Positions 8,774-17,543 of a DNA stretch of 64,000 bases are shown one piece after another. This stretch comes from an uncultured Bacteroidales bacterium. Its GTDB lineage: Bacteria; Bacteroidota; Bacteroidia; Bacteroidales; Paludibacteraceae. The notes below the pieces were generated by a model. The model had not been told where the DNA came from. It did no database searches and worked only from the letters and a program-made list of their open reading frames with translations. Within the stretch, counting starts at the first letter, position 1, and every line of letters begins with the position of its first letter. Location of the stretch: contig CALEPS010000188.1 of assembly GCA_937910305.1 (NCBI GenBank), forward strand, positions 1-64,000, in the 5' to 3' direction. The position numbers and the translations under genes were made by a program.

Positions 8774-11425
8774 ATGAGAAAACAACTATTCAATGCCCTA
8801 CTCTGCTGCCTGCTGATGGTGCCATTCATCGGTGCGAAAGCGCAGAGTACCGTACAGGACGGACAGTCAACGGAAGGTAAAGATTTCTGGGTTACCTTTT
8901 TGCAGGCGGATCAGGATCCGAACAACGAATTGAGTCTGTCGCTGTCTATTTCTTCCCGTGAGGACTGCGAAGTGACGATCGTCAACCCTTACACCGGTTA
9001 CAAGAAAACAGTTTCTGTTACTGCGGGAGTAAGAAGCCTTGTACCTATCTACTCCGGTAATGTGTTGGCCAATAACGCCCGCTCGGCGATGGCTGCAAGC
9101 GGAAATGTCTGCTATGCCGTCAACTCGGAGAAAGTGGACACCTGTGCATTGCATGTCACTTCTACGGCAAACATATCCCTTTTTGCTACGAATTACAAAA
9201 AGGCTACATTTGATGCTACTAACGTGCTCCCGACAGCCTCCCTTTTGGACGAATACATCATTCAAACATACACACCGTCTGACCATGACGGTCCAAGTGC
9301 GACACAAGGCTCGCACTTTGCGGTCATAGCTGCTGAAGACAACACCATCGTGGACTATATTCCTACTGAACCGACAGAGGCAATTAACACAGCCAAGAGT
9401 GCTTATGATTTCTCGGGCGGCGTAGGAATGGATCCGGAACAACTGGCTTTGGCTGCATGGAAAGCAGGCGACACACTCCATTCGCCGGTATTGATGAAAG
9501 GTCAGGTTTATTACGTTTGGACAGGCAAGAAAGATAAAGACGCGGGCGACCTCTCCGGAACCTATGTCAAAGCTCGCGGAGGAAAGAAAATTGCAGTTTT
9601 CCAGGGATGCCCGCACACCAATATCCCATACCAAGAAGAGCAGCGTGACCATATTTTCTCACAAGCCATGCCTACTCGTTACTGGGGCAACACATTCGCT
9701 TTGACTGCATCATCCAACCGCCCTTGTGACATCATCCGCGTATTGGCGCTCAACGATGAAACAACAGTCTATATCAATGGAGACTCGGTATATACATTCA
9801 ACTTTGCCACAAACAAGAAACACTATTGGGAATTCCAGATCGGCGAAAATGGCACATATGGTAAGAACGGTAGTTGCATGGTGACTACCTCATGTCCTTG
9901 TGCTGTACACCTGTTCATGGTTTCGCAACGCTACCATGGCGACAAGAACAGTAACGGTGACCCAGCTATGCTGTGGATCAACCCTATTGAGCAACAGATT
10001 GACCAAGTCACTTTCGCTACATACGCCAGTTCAAACGGTACTACTTACCACTACACGAATGTCGTAACCGACAATCCTGAACTGATGACACTGGATGGCA
10101 ACTCTATTGCCTCTGCCTTCAAGCCGGTAGATGGCTCTAATACATTCCATTACGCACAAGTGTCTTTGGGTAACGAGGCGGCTTCACATACACTCAAAAG
10201 CAATGGGAGTAATTTTATCGCTCACGTGTACGGTTTCACCAAGAACGAATCGTACGGATATTCTGCCGGTGGAGCTACCAAACCGCTGACCCAGTTCATT
10301 ACGATCAACGGTCAGATTTTCTCGCCGGATACAGAGAATACCCTTTGCGGCGAGGACACAATCAAATTCGCATGCCACCCCGACTACGAATACAATAAGA
10401 TCGAGTGGTTCTTCGGCGATGGAACAAACGATAAGACCAACAAAGATTCAGTGCCGCACTATTACAAGGAATCGGGCGTTTACAACGCATACGTGCTCAT
10501 TTATCGCGAGAGCAGCAATGTGTGTGTAGGTCAGAACGCTGTGGATAGTATTCCTATCAAAGTGACTATAGGCCGGTACCAGTTCTCGATTGATCATATC
10601 GAGATCCCCTGCCCGGAAGACGGAAAAGCCTATGTAGGTAAAGTTTTTTATACCAATGAAGGTAAAGTTAATCTCCATGGTGATAATGTAACGATTGAGT
10701 TTGACGATGTCGCCAGACTGGATGGTTTTAAAAATTCAGAACTGGTCGTTAATGACGACTATTTCGGAATAACTATTCCTGCTACGGCAAAACCGGATAC
10801 CAGATATGGTATCCACCTCGTAATCGAATCCGATTGCGGAGGTGCTGATACAACGATGAACTTCATGATCAACTTTGATAAGGACGTTATCTCGCAGCGA
10901 TATGACAACGTTCTGGGCTTACTAACCGCTCCGTTTGACGGCAAGGAGCTGAGCGACTTCCAATGGTATCGCACTTCGGATAGTACGGCGATTGAGGGAC
11001 AAATCTCATCCAACCTCAACTTCTACGATCTGCCTTACGGTGGCGATACAACAGACACATATTATGTTTGCTTCACGATCAACAAAGGCAAAGAGGACGA
11101 AGTGAAGACTTGTGCCTGCGCAAAAGCATTCAGCGACAATACGGACAAGCATAATTTCGGTCCTGACTCTACTGGACTGACCATTACCGCCAATTATGCA
11201 ATACAGAGCGGAGGCAAAGTGTTTGTCAATGCTGACTGGAAAGGCGAAAAGGATATCGAATGTTACGCTCAATGGATTGATGCCAGCGGACATGTATATC
11301 AGAATATGAGATTCGATGTACCGGACGGAGGATGTACCATTGATGTACCGGCAGAGAGCGGTCTCTACCTGCTCTATGTACAAACCGGAAAAGGTAGCCG
11401 CAGTTTCAAATTTATCATTCAATAA
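8774..11425 (+). CDS. Surface protein with IgGFc-binding-like and PKD domains, T9SS type A signal
   Basis: An 883-residue exported protein. The start MRKQLFNALLCC is chosen because it begins the signal peptide (cleavage after GAKAQ). Right after it, STEGKDFWVTFLQ opens an IgGFc-binding-type domain, with VKARGGKKIAVFQGCPHTN (about 250) and SCPCAVHLF (about 375) as further family marks. A PKD domain follows (IEWFFGDGTNDKT, about 540-620). The C-terminus GLYLLYVQTGKGSRSFKFII is a T9SS type A sorting signal, so it is probably exported through the outer membrane and anchored. It shares its architecture with the protein at 13729-16515. The ligand is unknown; the domain name comes from a mammalian mucin-type protein. 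Confidence 0.82.
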   Translation: MRKQLFNALLCCLLMVPFIGAKAQSTVQDGQSTEGKDFWVTFLQADQDPNNELSLSLSISSREDCEVTIVNPYTGYKKTVSVTAGVRSLVPIYSGNVLANNARSAMAASGNVCYAVNSEKVDTCALHVTSTANISLFATNYKKATFDATNVLPTASLLDEYIIQTYTPSDHDGPSATQGSHFAVIAAEDNTIVDYIPTEPTEAINTAKSAYDFSGGVGMDPEQLALAAWKAGDTLHSPVLMKGQVYYVWTGKKDKDAGDLSGTYVKARGGKKIAVFQGCPHTNIPYQEEQRDHIFSQAMPTRYWGNTFALTASSNRPCDIIRVLALNDETTVYINGDSVYTFNFATNKKHYWEFQIGENGTYGKNGSCMVTTSCPCAVHLFMVSQRYHGDKNSNGDPAMLWINPIEQQIDQVTFATYASSNGTTYHYTNVVTDNPELMTLDGNSIASAFKPVDGSNTFHYAQVSLGNEAASHTLKSNGSNFIAHVYGFTKNESYGYSAGGATKPLTQFITINGQIFSPDTENTLCGEDTIKFACHPDYEYNKIEWFFGDGTNDKTNKDSVPHYYKESGVYNAYVLIYRESSNVCVGQNAVDSIPIKVTIGRYQFSIDHIEIPCPEDGKAYVGKVFYTNEGKVNLHGDNVTIEFDDVARLDGFKNSELVVNDDYFGITIPATAKPDTRYGIHLVIESDCGGADTTMNFMINFDKDVISQRYDNVLGLLTAPFDGKELSDFQWYRTSDSTAIEGQISSNLNFYDLPYGGDTTDTYYVCFTINKGKEDEVKTCACAKAFSDNTDKHNFGPDSTGLTITANYAIQSGGKVFVNADWKGEKDIECYAQWIDASGHVYQNMRFDVPDGGCTIDVPAESGLYLLYVQTGKGSRSFKFIIQ

Positions 11426-11450
11426 ATCTAACGGATAGGAGAACACTGAT

Positions 11451-13634
11451 ATGACAAACATGTTTCGAAATATACTGATTGCAAGTGTTATTCTTAGTTT
11501 GACAACTGCTCCTGTTGCGGCGTTTGCAATGCCGGAACCGGTTCCTGCTACTCAGACCGACAAAGCCAAAGCGGCTGCGCAGAAAAAGAAAGCGGCAGAA
11601 AAACGCAAGAAAGAGCAAGAGAAAATCAAGGCGCAGCGCGAGAAACAAAAAGCCGCGGAAGCTAAGAAACGCGAGGCGGAAAAGCGTAAAGCTGCTGCCG
11701 CTAAAGCTAACGAGGAGAAAAAAGAGCAGCAGGCGAAAGCCAATGCGAAAGTACAGGCACAACGCGAGAAAGAAGCTGCTGAACGCGCTAAAGTAGCAGC
11801 GGAACGCGAAGAAGCAAGGGCTAAGAAAGAAGCAGATACTAAAGCAAAAGAGGAAAAAGCCATTCGTGACTACGAGAAGTATCAGGAGAATCTGGAGAAT
11901 CCCAAGACTGAAGCTGTTTCCTATTTCAATCTGGGTCTGCGCCTCGGGTATGCTGCTATGATGGATAAACTCAACGGCACATATATGGGAGCCGGAACGC
12001 TGAACCAGAGCAATGCTCTGCAGCAACTCAAAGGCGGTCCAGGTGTAGGATTGGATATTACTTATAATCTTGAGTATGGTCATTTCCTGTTTGAGACCGG
12101 TTTGGACTTCCGTTTCCTCAATTCTACTTCGGCTTACGGATTCCAGGCAATACGAAACGACTTGACCTATCCGGGAACAACTTATTCCTATTGGTTTGAT
12201 AACGTACGCGAGATGCGTAACATGCTGGAGTTCGGTATTCCTGTGATGTTCGGTGCGCAGTTCAACCGGTTCTACTTCCTGGTAGGAGCCAAGGTTCATT
12301 ACGGTTTACCGATGGGATATAGCCAGAAAGGTCTGTATGACATCGTCGTTAATGATCCTTCCCTGCTGGAGCCGTACGGAATGGGTATCCATGAACTGAA
12401 CGGTCAGACCAACCAGCCTATCCAATTCAAGCAACCGGATCTCAGTGTTGCAGCGGAGATCGGTATTGACTTGGATGAATGGTTACAAGCTCAGCCGGAT
12501 AAGAAAAAAGCGAAAGTAAAACCCGGACAGCGACTGCCATTCGGACGCGAACATATCCATTACCGCGTGGGACTTTTCGCTGAATACGGTGTGCTCAATA
12601 CAAACAACACCCCTGCTGCCAATCCTGTTGAGTTTGCAGCGGATCAGGTTGCTGTACAGAAAACAAACACACTGCTCGCGATGAACGGTGACACCAAATT
12701 GAACAACCTTTTCGTGGGTGCTAAATTTGCCATCCAGTTTGAGGTGCCGGGCAAGAAAGCACGGCCTGTTCCGCCTCCCTCTTCATATGCTATCTATAGC
12801 GTAGTGAACGCTGTGACTAACGAACCTATCGACAAAGCATTTGTGGAAACACGGGGCACCGAGAGCGGAAAGATCGCTATGCGTGAGAAACAGATTAGCG
12901 CTAAGGGCTTCCGCCAGAAACACGCTGTGGGTTCGTTCACCGCTACTGCGAAAGCTAACGGTTATTACGATGCTACGCAGGTATTTGAGATTGAGAAAGT
13001 GGGTAGCACCGAATATGTCACTATCGCTATGAGACCGTGCCCGGTTCTGCGTGTACGTGTCACCAACAAAGAAACTGGCATGCCTGTGCCTGCTACGGTA
13101 CAGATCCGCAAGAGCGGCGTAGAAGAACCGGCTTATAGTCTCGCTACCGATTCTGCAAGCGGCACAACGCGACAGATGCTGGAAGAGGGACCGAAATACA
13201 GCCTCCATATAGCACAAATGGGTTACGATACCCTGGATATGGCGATTGCTAACATCGGCGACTCGCTCAATATCCAACTGACCCCGATCAAGAAAGGCGA
13301 GGTATTCATCGTCAAGAACCTCCATTTCGCTACCAACAAGACACGTATCCTTTCTCGTTCGGAGCAGGCATTGAATGACCTTTATATGTATCTCGCGCGC
13401 AACCCGCAGGTACGTATTAAGATTATCGGTCATACCGATAACGTAGGTAAAGATGCTGCTAACCAGAAGTTGTCTGACGGACGTGCCAATGCAGTAATGA
13501 ACGAACTGATCGAACGCGGTATCAGTGCGGATCGTCTGCAAGCTGAAGGTCGCGGTGAGACACAACCGATTGACACCAACGACACCGAAGAAGGTCGTCA
13601 GAACAACCGTCGTGTGGAGATCGAGATACTATAA
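11451..13634 (+). CDS. OmpA-family outer-membrane protein with coiled coil
   Basis: A 727-residue envelope protein. A signal peptide (to about 27, AAFA-MPEP) is followed by a very charged Lys/Ala/Glu-rich coiled coil (about 35-150), a likely beta-barrel region (about 155-445, NLGLRLGYAAM and EYGHFLFETGLDFRF among its strands), two beta-sandwich regulatory-like repeats (YSVVNAVTNEPIDKAFVE and RVRVTNKETGMPVPATVQ) and a C-terminal OmpA domain (about 615-727). The peptidoglycan-binding motif IIGHTDNVG with SDGRANAV and NNRRVEIEI is complete. It lies between two surface proteins of the same architecture, 25 bp after the first, and probably works with them as an anchor to the cell wall. Confidence 0.88.
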   Translation: MTNMFRNILIASVILSLTTAPVAAFAMPEPVPATQTDKAKAAAQKKKAAEKRKKEQEKIKAQREKQKAAEAKKREAEKRKAAAAKANEEKKEQQAKANAKVQAQREKEAAERAKVAAEREEARAKKEADTKAKEEKAIRDYEKYQENLENPKTEAVSYFNLGLRLGYAAMMDKLNGTYMGAGTLNQSNALQQLKGGPGVGLDITYNLEYGHFLFETGLDFRFLNSTSAYGFQAIRNDLTYPGTTYSYWFDNVREMRNMLEFGIPVMFGAQFNRFYFLVGAKVHYGLPMGYSQKGLYDIVVNDPSLLEPYGMGIHELNGQTNQPIQFKQPDLSVAAEIGIDLDEWLQAQPDKKKAKVKPGQRLPFGREHIHYRVGLFAEYGVLNTNNTPAANPVEFAADQVAVQKTNTLLAMNGDTKLNNLFVGAKFAIQFEVPGKKARPVPPPSSYAIYSVVNAVTNEPIDKAFVETRGTESGKIAMREKQISAKGFRQKHAVGSFTATAKANGYYDATQVFEIEKVGSTEYVTIAMRPCPVLRVRVTNKETGMPVPATVQIRKSGVEEPAYSLATDSASGTTRQMLEEGPKYSLHIAQMGYDTLDMAIANIGDSLNIQLTPIKKGEVFIVKNLHFATNKTRILSRSEQALNDLYMYLARNPQVRIKIIGHTDNVGKDAANQKLSDGRANAVMNELIERGISADRLQAEGRGETQPIDTNDTEEGRQNNRRVEIEIL

Positions 13635-13685
13635 CACATAGCCAAATCAGACTAGCGAGACACTAACGAGAGACTACCGGACAGG

Positions 13686-13713
13686 GAGGATCTCGAGAGG
13701 ATCTCGAGAGGAT
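13686..13713 (+). repeat. 11-bp tandem repeat
   Basis: Two and a half copies of GAGGATCTCGA stand immediately before the second IgGFc-binding gene. Each unit holds the palindrome TCTCGAGA with its neighbour. The function is unknown; a regulatory site or slippage product are both possible. Confidence 0.7.
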
Positions 13714-13728
13714 ATAAACACTACATAT

Positions 13729-16515
13729 ATGAAAAAACAACTTAAATCATTATTGCTCGTATCGCTCTTGGCCGTTTACTGTATGCCTGCGCTGGCGCAG
13801 TCAACCCAAGGCAAGGAGTTCTGGGTGAGTTCAACGCTTGTATGTTCGCCTAACAAAGCCACGCCTGCTCCGTACATCGCTATCTCTGCCGAGAAAGCCT
13901 GTACGGTCAAGATACAAGGCGGTGTGGGCGATGCCATCAACATCACCCAGCAGGTCGCTGCCGGTTCGTGGAATGAGTTCGGAAACGGCAATACCAGCCA
14001 ACTCAACCCGAATGCGGGCATGATCAAGGTTCCGATGGATGCTTCCAAATGGTACCCTACCTCAATGAGTGACGCTAGCCAAGTGAGAACATTAGCGGGT
14101 CAGAAAAACATGTACGGTTTGCACATCACCGCTACCGAAGATGTTTCGGTATATGTTATTCTGAGTTCCACCAACTCCATGGACGCAAGTAATATCTTAC
14201 CGGTTACTGCGCTCGGATCCGAGTATTATACCCAGGACTACTGGCCTATTGTAAAAAGCGATTTTGACAACACGGTGTCTATGGTTACAATTCTGGGTAC
14301 CGAAGACGGCACACAGGTCGAGATTGTGCCTAATGGCAACACTTACGACGGACATCTAAGCGGCACGCCTTATACGGTCGATCTGAATAAAGGACAGACT
14401 TATTACCTAATGAGTGAAGCCGACAAGCAGATAACCGGAACCCATATCAAAGCTAAGAATGGCAGAAAAATTGCCGTTTATTGCGGTGTGCCTCTCACCA
14501 ACCTGCCTACCGACATCGCAGCACGCGACTGTCTGTTTGAACAGTCCATGCCTGTGGAATATTGGGGTACCCAGTTTATCGTTACCCGTTCCGCGGAGAA
14601 GAACGGAAACCTCATCGGTATCACCGCGACACAGCGTGGAACGGAAATTAAAGTGGACGGTTACTCACAGGCCTACATCAATGAGGGCGACACCTATTAT
14701 ATCATGCTGCAGAGCAGCAACGATCCAAATGGCAACAAGCCTGGAACAAGCCCCATTGATCTGGTTGTCACGGCTGATGCAGCCTATATTGAGACTTCAT
14801 GCCCCTGTGCCGTGTATAACTACGATACGGGTAACTCCTACAAAGGTAAGAATGGGGACGAGATCGTCAATAGCCAGGGAGACCCGTCCTCTATATGGGT
14901 GTCTCCTATTCAACAAAAGATTGGTAAAATAACTTTCGGTACGTGCTATACCACCAAGACCAAAGACCATTTCCTGAATGTTGTTACGGAGACGGCTTCG
15001 TGCCAGAATACGAAACTGACGGCTCTCTATGGTGCTACGCAGCTCGACAAAACGAATCTCTTGACGTGGATACCTGTGCCGGGCAACCCGACCTATTCGT
15101 ATGCACGCGCCAAGATAGGCGATAACTCCACTTCGCAATTCAGTGTCTTCCGATTAGAGAACAGTAAGGGCTTCATCGCTACGGTCTATGGTAACGGTGA
15201 TGATGAAAGTTACGCCTATTCTGCCGGATCGGCAACTGTGGAGCAAGGTGTGAACGTGGAAGGCGAGACCTTCACGAACGGCTATCGCAGCGAGAGCAAG
15301 TTCTGTTTCGGCGATTCGCTCTCTTTTGATGCCACGATAGGAACGGACGACATCAGCCGTGTGGACTGGACATTCGGAGACGGCACCACCGAGTATTACA
15401 GCACGCCGCAAACAAAGCATAAATACACCACGCCGGGTTGGTATGACGTCACAGCGGAGCTGTACGGGCGTCAGGTTTGTACGAATGTTAATAATGTATG
15501 GCTCGGACGTGTTCAGTTCTCCTTCCGCGTAGTGCGGGCGGATACGATTCCGGTGGCACCGAGAGATAGCTGCTTGACTATCAAACAGCAAGCGCAGATT
15601 GTGGCTGAGAAAGGACAGCAACATCTGGACAGCCTCGTAACATATGGAGAAACGACTATCATTAATCCGGATGCTCCGTGCTATGAGGATAAGTTGTTCA
15701 GTTTCGTCAAATATGGTCTGGAAACAGAGCGGATCTTTGATTCGATTGTACGTGACGGAGCAGAAATAGACGGTCGTTGGTATGAATCCGATGCAACGGT
15801 CAGTTGGACTGTTGAGAAGCCGCACAAATGCCCGCAGCATTTCACCTGCAACCTGACAGTTATCACTTGCCTGAAGATTGATGTACCTAATAATCCGGCT
15901 GCGCAGTTCATTTGCCCTGGTGAGAACCTGGAAATCCCATACACAAAGGCGAAAGGACATATCAGCAATGCTACGTTCTCCGTTCCGGGATTGCTGGACA
16001 AAGCGGACGTCTCATATGATGACAATGCTAAAAACGGCACCTTCACTCTGCCTACCTCGTCTATCGAGAAAGCCGGCATATACAAAGGCACACTCTATAT
16101 TGAGGATCATGATTGCGACTCTGTCATTACCGTACCTATTGACTTCACTGTGAAATATCCAAGCGATATCTTCAAGTTCAAGTTTAACAACGTACTTGCG
16201 GTTTATCAAAATACTGGATATGAATTCACAGCCTACCAATGGGTTGTCAATGACAAACCGGTTCTGGATGCAAACTCATCGATTTATTATCTGGGACAGG
16301 GAAATACATTCAATGAAGGCGATGTGGTTTATGTGCTGCTGACGGATAAAGATGGCTTAGTCTTGCCATCCTGTCCTCAGACTCTGACTGATATTCAGGA
16401 CTATAATCCGGAACCGGAAGAACCGGCACAAGCACACAAGAAGATCGTTGACCGTCGTTTTGTTATCCAAAGAGGAGAAGATATTTACGATATCTATGGA
16501 CAGAAAGTAAAATAG
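13729..16515 (+). CDS. Second surface protein with IgGFc-binding-like and PKD domains, short T9SS signal
   Basis: A 928-residue protein parallel to the one at 8774-11425. A signal peptide (LPALAQ, to about residue 24) leads into STQGKEFWVSSTLV. The matching segments IKAKNGRKIAVYCGVPLTN and SCPCAVYNY and the PKD-type sequence VDWTFGDGTTEY (about 540) are all present. It differs at the end: RRFVIQRGEDIYDIYGQKVK is the short T9SS signal type, not type A. It follows the OmpA-like gene by about 95 bp and is a probable member of the same cell-surface set. The ligand is unknown. Confidence 0.82.
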   Translation: MKKQLKSLLLVSLLAVYCMPALAQSTQGKEFWVSSTLVCSPNKATPAPYIAISAEKACTVKIQGGVGDAINITQQVAAGSWNEFGNGNTSQLNPNAGMIKVPMDASKWYPTSMSDASQVRTLAGQKNMYGLHITATEDVSVYVILSSTNSMDASNILPVTALGSEYYTQDYWPIVKSDFDNTVSMVTILGTEDGTQVEIVPNGNTYDGHLSGTPYTVDLNKGQTYYLMSEADKQITGTHIKAKNGRKIAVYCGVPLTNLPTDIAARDCLFEQSMPVEYWGTQFIVTRSAEKNGNLIGITATQRGTEIKVDGYSQAYINEGDTYYIMLQSSNDPNGNKPGTSPIDLVVTADAAYIETSCPCAVYNYDTGNSYKGKNGDEIVNSQGDPSSIWVSPIQQKIGKITFGTCYTTKTKDHFLNVVTETASCQNTKLTALYGATQLDKTNLLTWIPVPGNPTYSYARAKIGDNSTSQFSVFRLENSKGFIATVYGNGDDESYAYSAGSATVEQGVNVEGETFTNGYRSESKFCFGDSLSFDATIGTDDISRVDWTFGDGTTEYYSTPQTKHKYTTPGWYDVTAELYGRQVCTNVNNVWLGRVQFSFRVVRADTIPVAPRDSCLTIKQQAQIVAEKGQQHLDSLVTYGETTIINPDAPCYEDKLFSFVKYGLETERIFDSIVRDGAEIDGRWYESDATVSWTVEKPHKCPQHFTCNLTVITCLKIDVPNNPAAQFICPGENLEIPYTKAKGHISNATFSVPGLLDKADVSYDDNAKNGTFTLPTSSIEKAGIYKGTLYIEDHDCDSVITVPIDFTVKYPSDIFKFKFNNVLAVYQNTGYEFTAYQWVVNDKPVLDANSSIYYLGQGNTFNEGDVVYVLLTDKDGLVLPSCPQTLTDIQDYNPEPEEPAQAHKKIVDRRFVIQRGEDIYDIYGQKVK

Positions 16516-16524
16516 CACCTCCCT

Positions 16525-17190
16525 GTGAAAACATTATTCAAACAAAACACCGTCTTTATATCGCTAAGCCTGATACTTCTCGTAGTATTGGGCTTAGCCC
16601 TTCTTTATATCCCGCAGGGCGAATTGCATCTGCTGCTATGCAATCACCACACGCACGCGCGCGATATATTCTATAGGTACTACACGCGAATAGCAGAGTG
16701 GTTTCCATATGCTGTATGTATAGGACTTTTGCTCTTTAGCCGGATTGGGAACGGTGTTTTTGCTTCTGCGGCAATGCTTCTCTCCTCTCTTACCACGCAA
16801 CTGCTAAAACATATCTTCAATGCTCCGCGCCCCGTTACATGGTTTGCTACCAACATGCCGGATGTACAATTGCCGCTTGTGGAAGGCGTAAAAATGAATT
16901 ATTGGTATTCCTTCCCTTCGGGACATACCACGAGTTTTTTTGCATTGGCATTGGTAGTAAGTATAGTTGCGTCACAAAAATGGCCCAAAATGGCATCATA
17001 CATCCAGATCCTGCTCTTTGTATTAGCTATGTTAGGCGGTTATAGCCGGATTTATCTGAGTCAGCATTTCGCCGGAGATGTGTTTGCCGGTATCCTTGTT
17101 GGCTTACTAATAACGGCGGTCTGTTATGCTATCTTTTACCGTTTTGAGGAGAAAAAATGGTACAATTACCGTCTTTTTCAAAAAAAATGA
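16525..17190 (+). CDS. PAP2-family membrane phosphatase
   Basis: A 221-residue integral membrane protein with about six helices, starting at GTG 16525. The three phosphatase motifs are present: KHIFNAPRP (motif 1), FPSGHTTS with the catalytic PSGH (motif 2) and SRIYLSQHFAGD (motif 3). The family removes phosphate from lipid phosphates such as phosphatidate, undecaprenyl diphosphate or lipid A; which one cannot be told. It begins only 9 nt after the surface-protein gene and may be co-transcribed. It is the last host coding gene before tRNA-Val. Confidence 0.88.
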   Translation: MKTLFKQNTVFISLSLILLVVLGLALLYIPQGELHLLLCNHHTHARDIFYRYYTRIAEWFPYAVCIGLLLFSRIGNGVFASAAMLLSSLTTQLLKHIFNAPRPVTWFATNMPDVQLPLVEGVKMNYWYSFPSGHTTSFFALALVVSIVASQKWPKMASYIQILLFVLAMLGGYSRIYLSQHFAGDVFAGILVGLLITAVCYAIFYRFEEKKWYNYRLFQKK

Positions 17191-17219
17191 GGGGTAAAGT
17201 GCATTTTTTTTCAAAAAAA

Positions 17220-17251
17220 TTTGGTCATATCAAAAAAAAGCAGTACCTTTG
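17220..17251 (+). promoter_or_regulatory. tRNA-Val promoter
   Basis: TTTG at 17220-17223 and TACCTTTG at 17244-17251 are separated by exactly 20 nt, the Bacteroidetes consensus. Transcription would start about 14 nt before the mature tRNA. Confidence 0.85.
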
Positions 17252-17271
17252 CACCCGCTTTTGAAAAGCAA

Positions 17272-17346
17272 GGGCGTTTAGCTCAGCTGGTTTAGAGCAT
17301 CTGCCTTACAAGCAGAGGGTCTGCGGTTCGAATCCGTAAACGCCCA
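17272..17346 (+). tRNA. tRNA-Val (anticodon TAC)
   Basis: The 75-nt sequence folds into a cloverleaf. The acceptor stem pairs GGGCGTT with AACGCCC, the T arm contains GGTTCGAATCC, and the anticodon stem TCTGC/GCAGA encloses the loop CTTACAA with anticodon TAC at 17307-17309. The discriminator base is A and CCA is not encoded. Since a tyrosine recombinase gene follows within 200 bp, this gene is the likely attachment site of the prophage. Confidence 0.97.
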
Positions 17347-17363
17347 CAAGATTAAAGCACACG

Positions 17364-17404
17364 AAATCAATAAGTTACGAAAATGTGACTTATTGATTTT
17401 TTCT
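17364..17404 (+). terminator. Intrinsic terminator after tRNA-Val
   Basis: AAATCAATAAGT at 17364-17375 pairs with ACTTATTGATTT at 17388-17399 and is followed by a T-rich run (TTTTCTTTT). It ends the tRNA transcript and separates it from the integrase gene. Confidence 0.8.
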
Positions 17405-17414
17405 TTTGTCACAG

Positions 17415-17533
17415 TTAGTTGCACTCTTATTGCACTCCTCCGTAAACGGCTTATTTACAAACAACTACCTTTTTACTACTCTTTTACTACATTTTTGTAG
17501 ATTTCAAAAAGAGTGCAAAAAAAGTGCAACTAA
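17415..17533. repeat. 23-bp inverted repeat upstream of the integrase gene
   Basis: TTAGTTGCACTC at 17415 starts a 23-bp arm that matches the reverse complement of 17511-17533 at 21 of 23 positions. Each arm contains two GTGCAA half-units. The right arm ends 10 bp before the integrase ATG. It may hold arm-type binding sites for the recombinase or an operator controlling it; an extruded cruciform is also possible. Confidence 0.7.
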
Positions 17534-17543
17534 TTTTAACACT

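Noticed and set aside
17439..17448. TCCGTAAACG, a 10-bp match to the tRNA-Val 3' end, as attachment core
   Set aside because: Short, only 100 bp from the tRNA on the same side, and expected by chance at some level; it would not define a 46-kb element.
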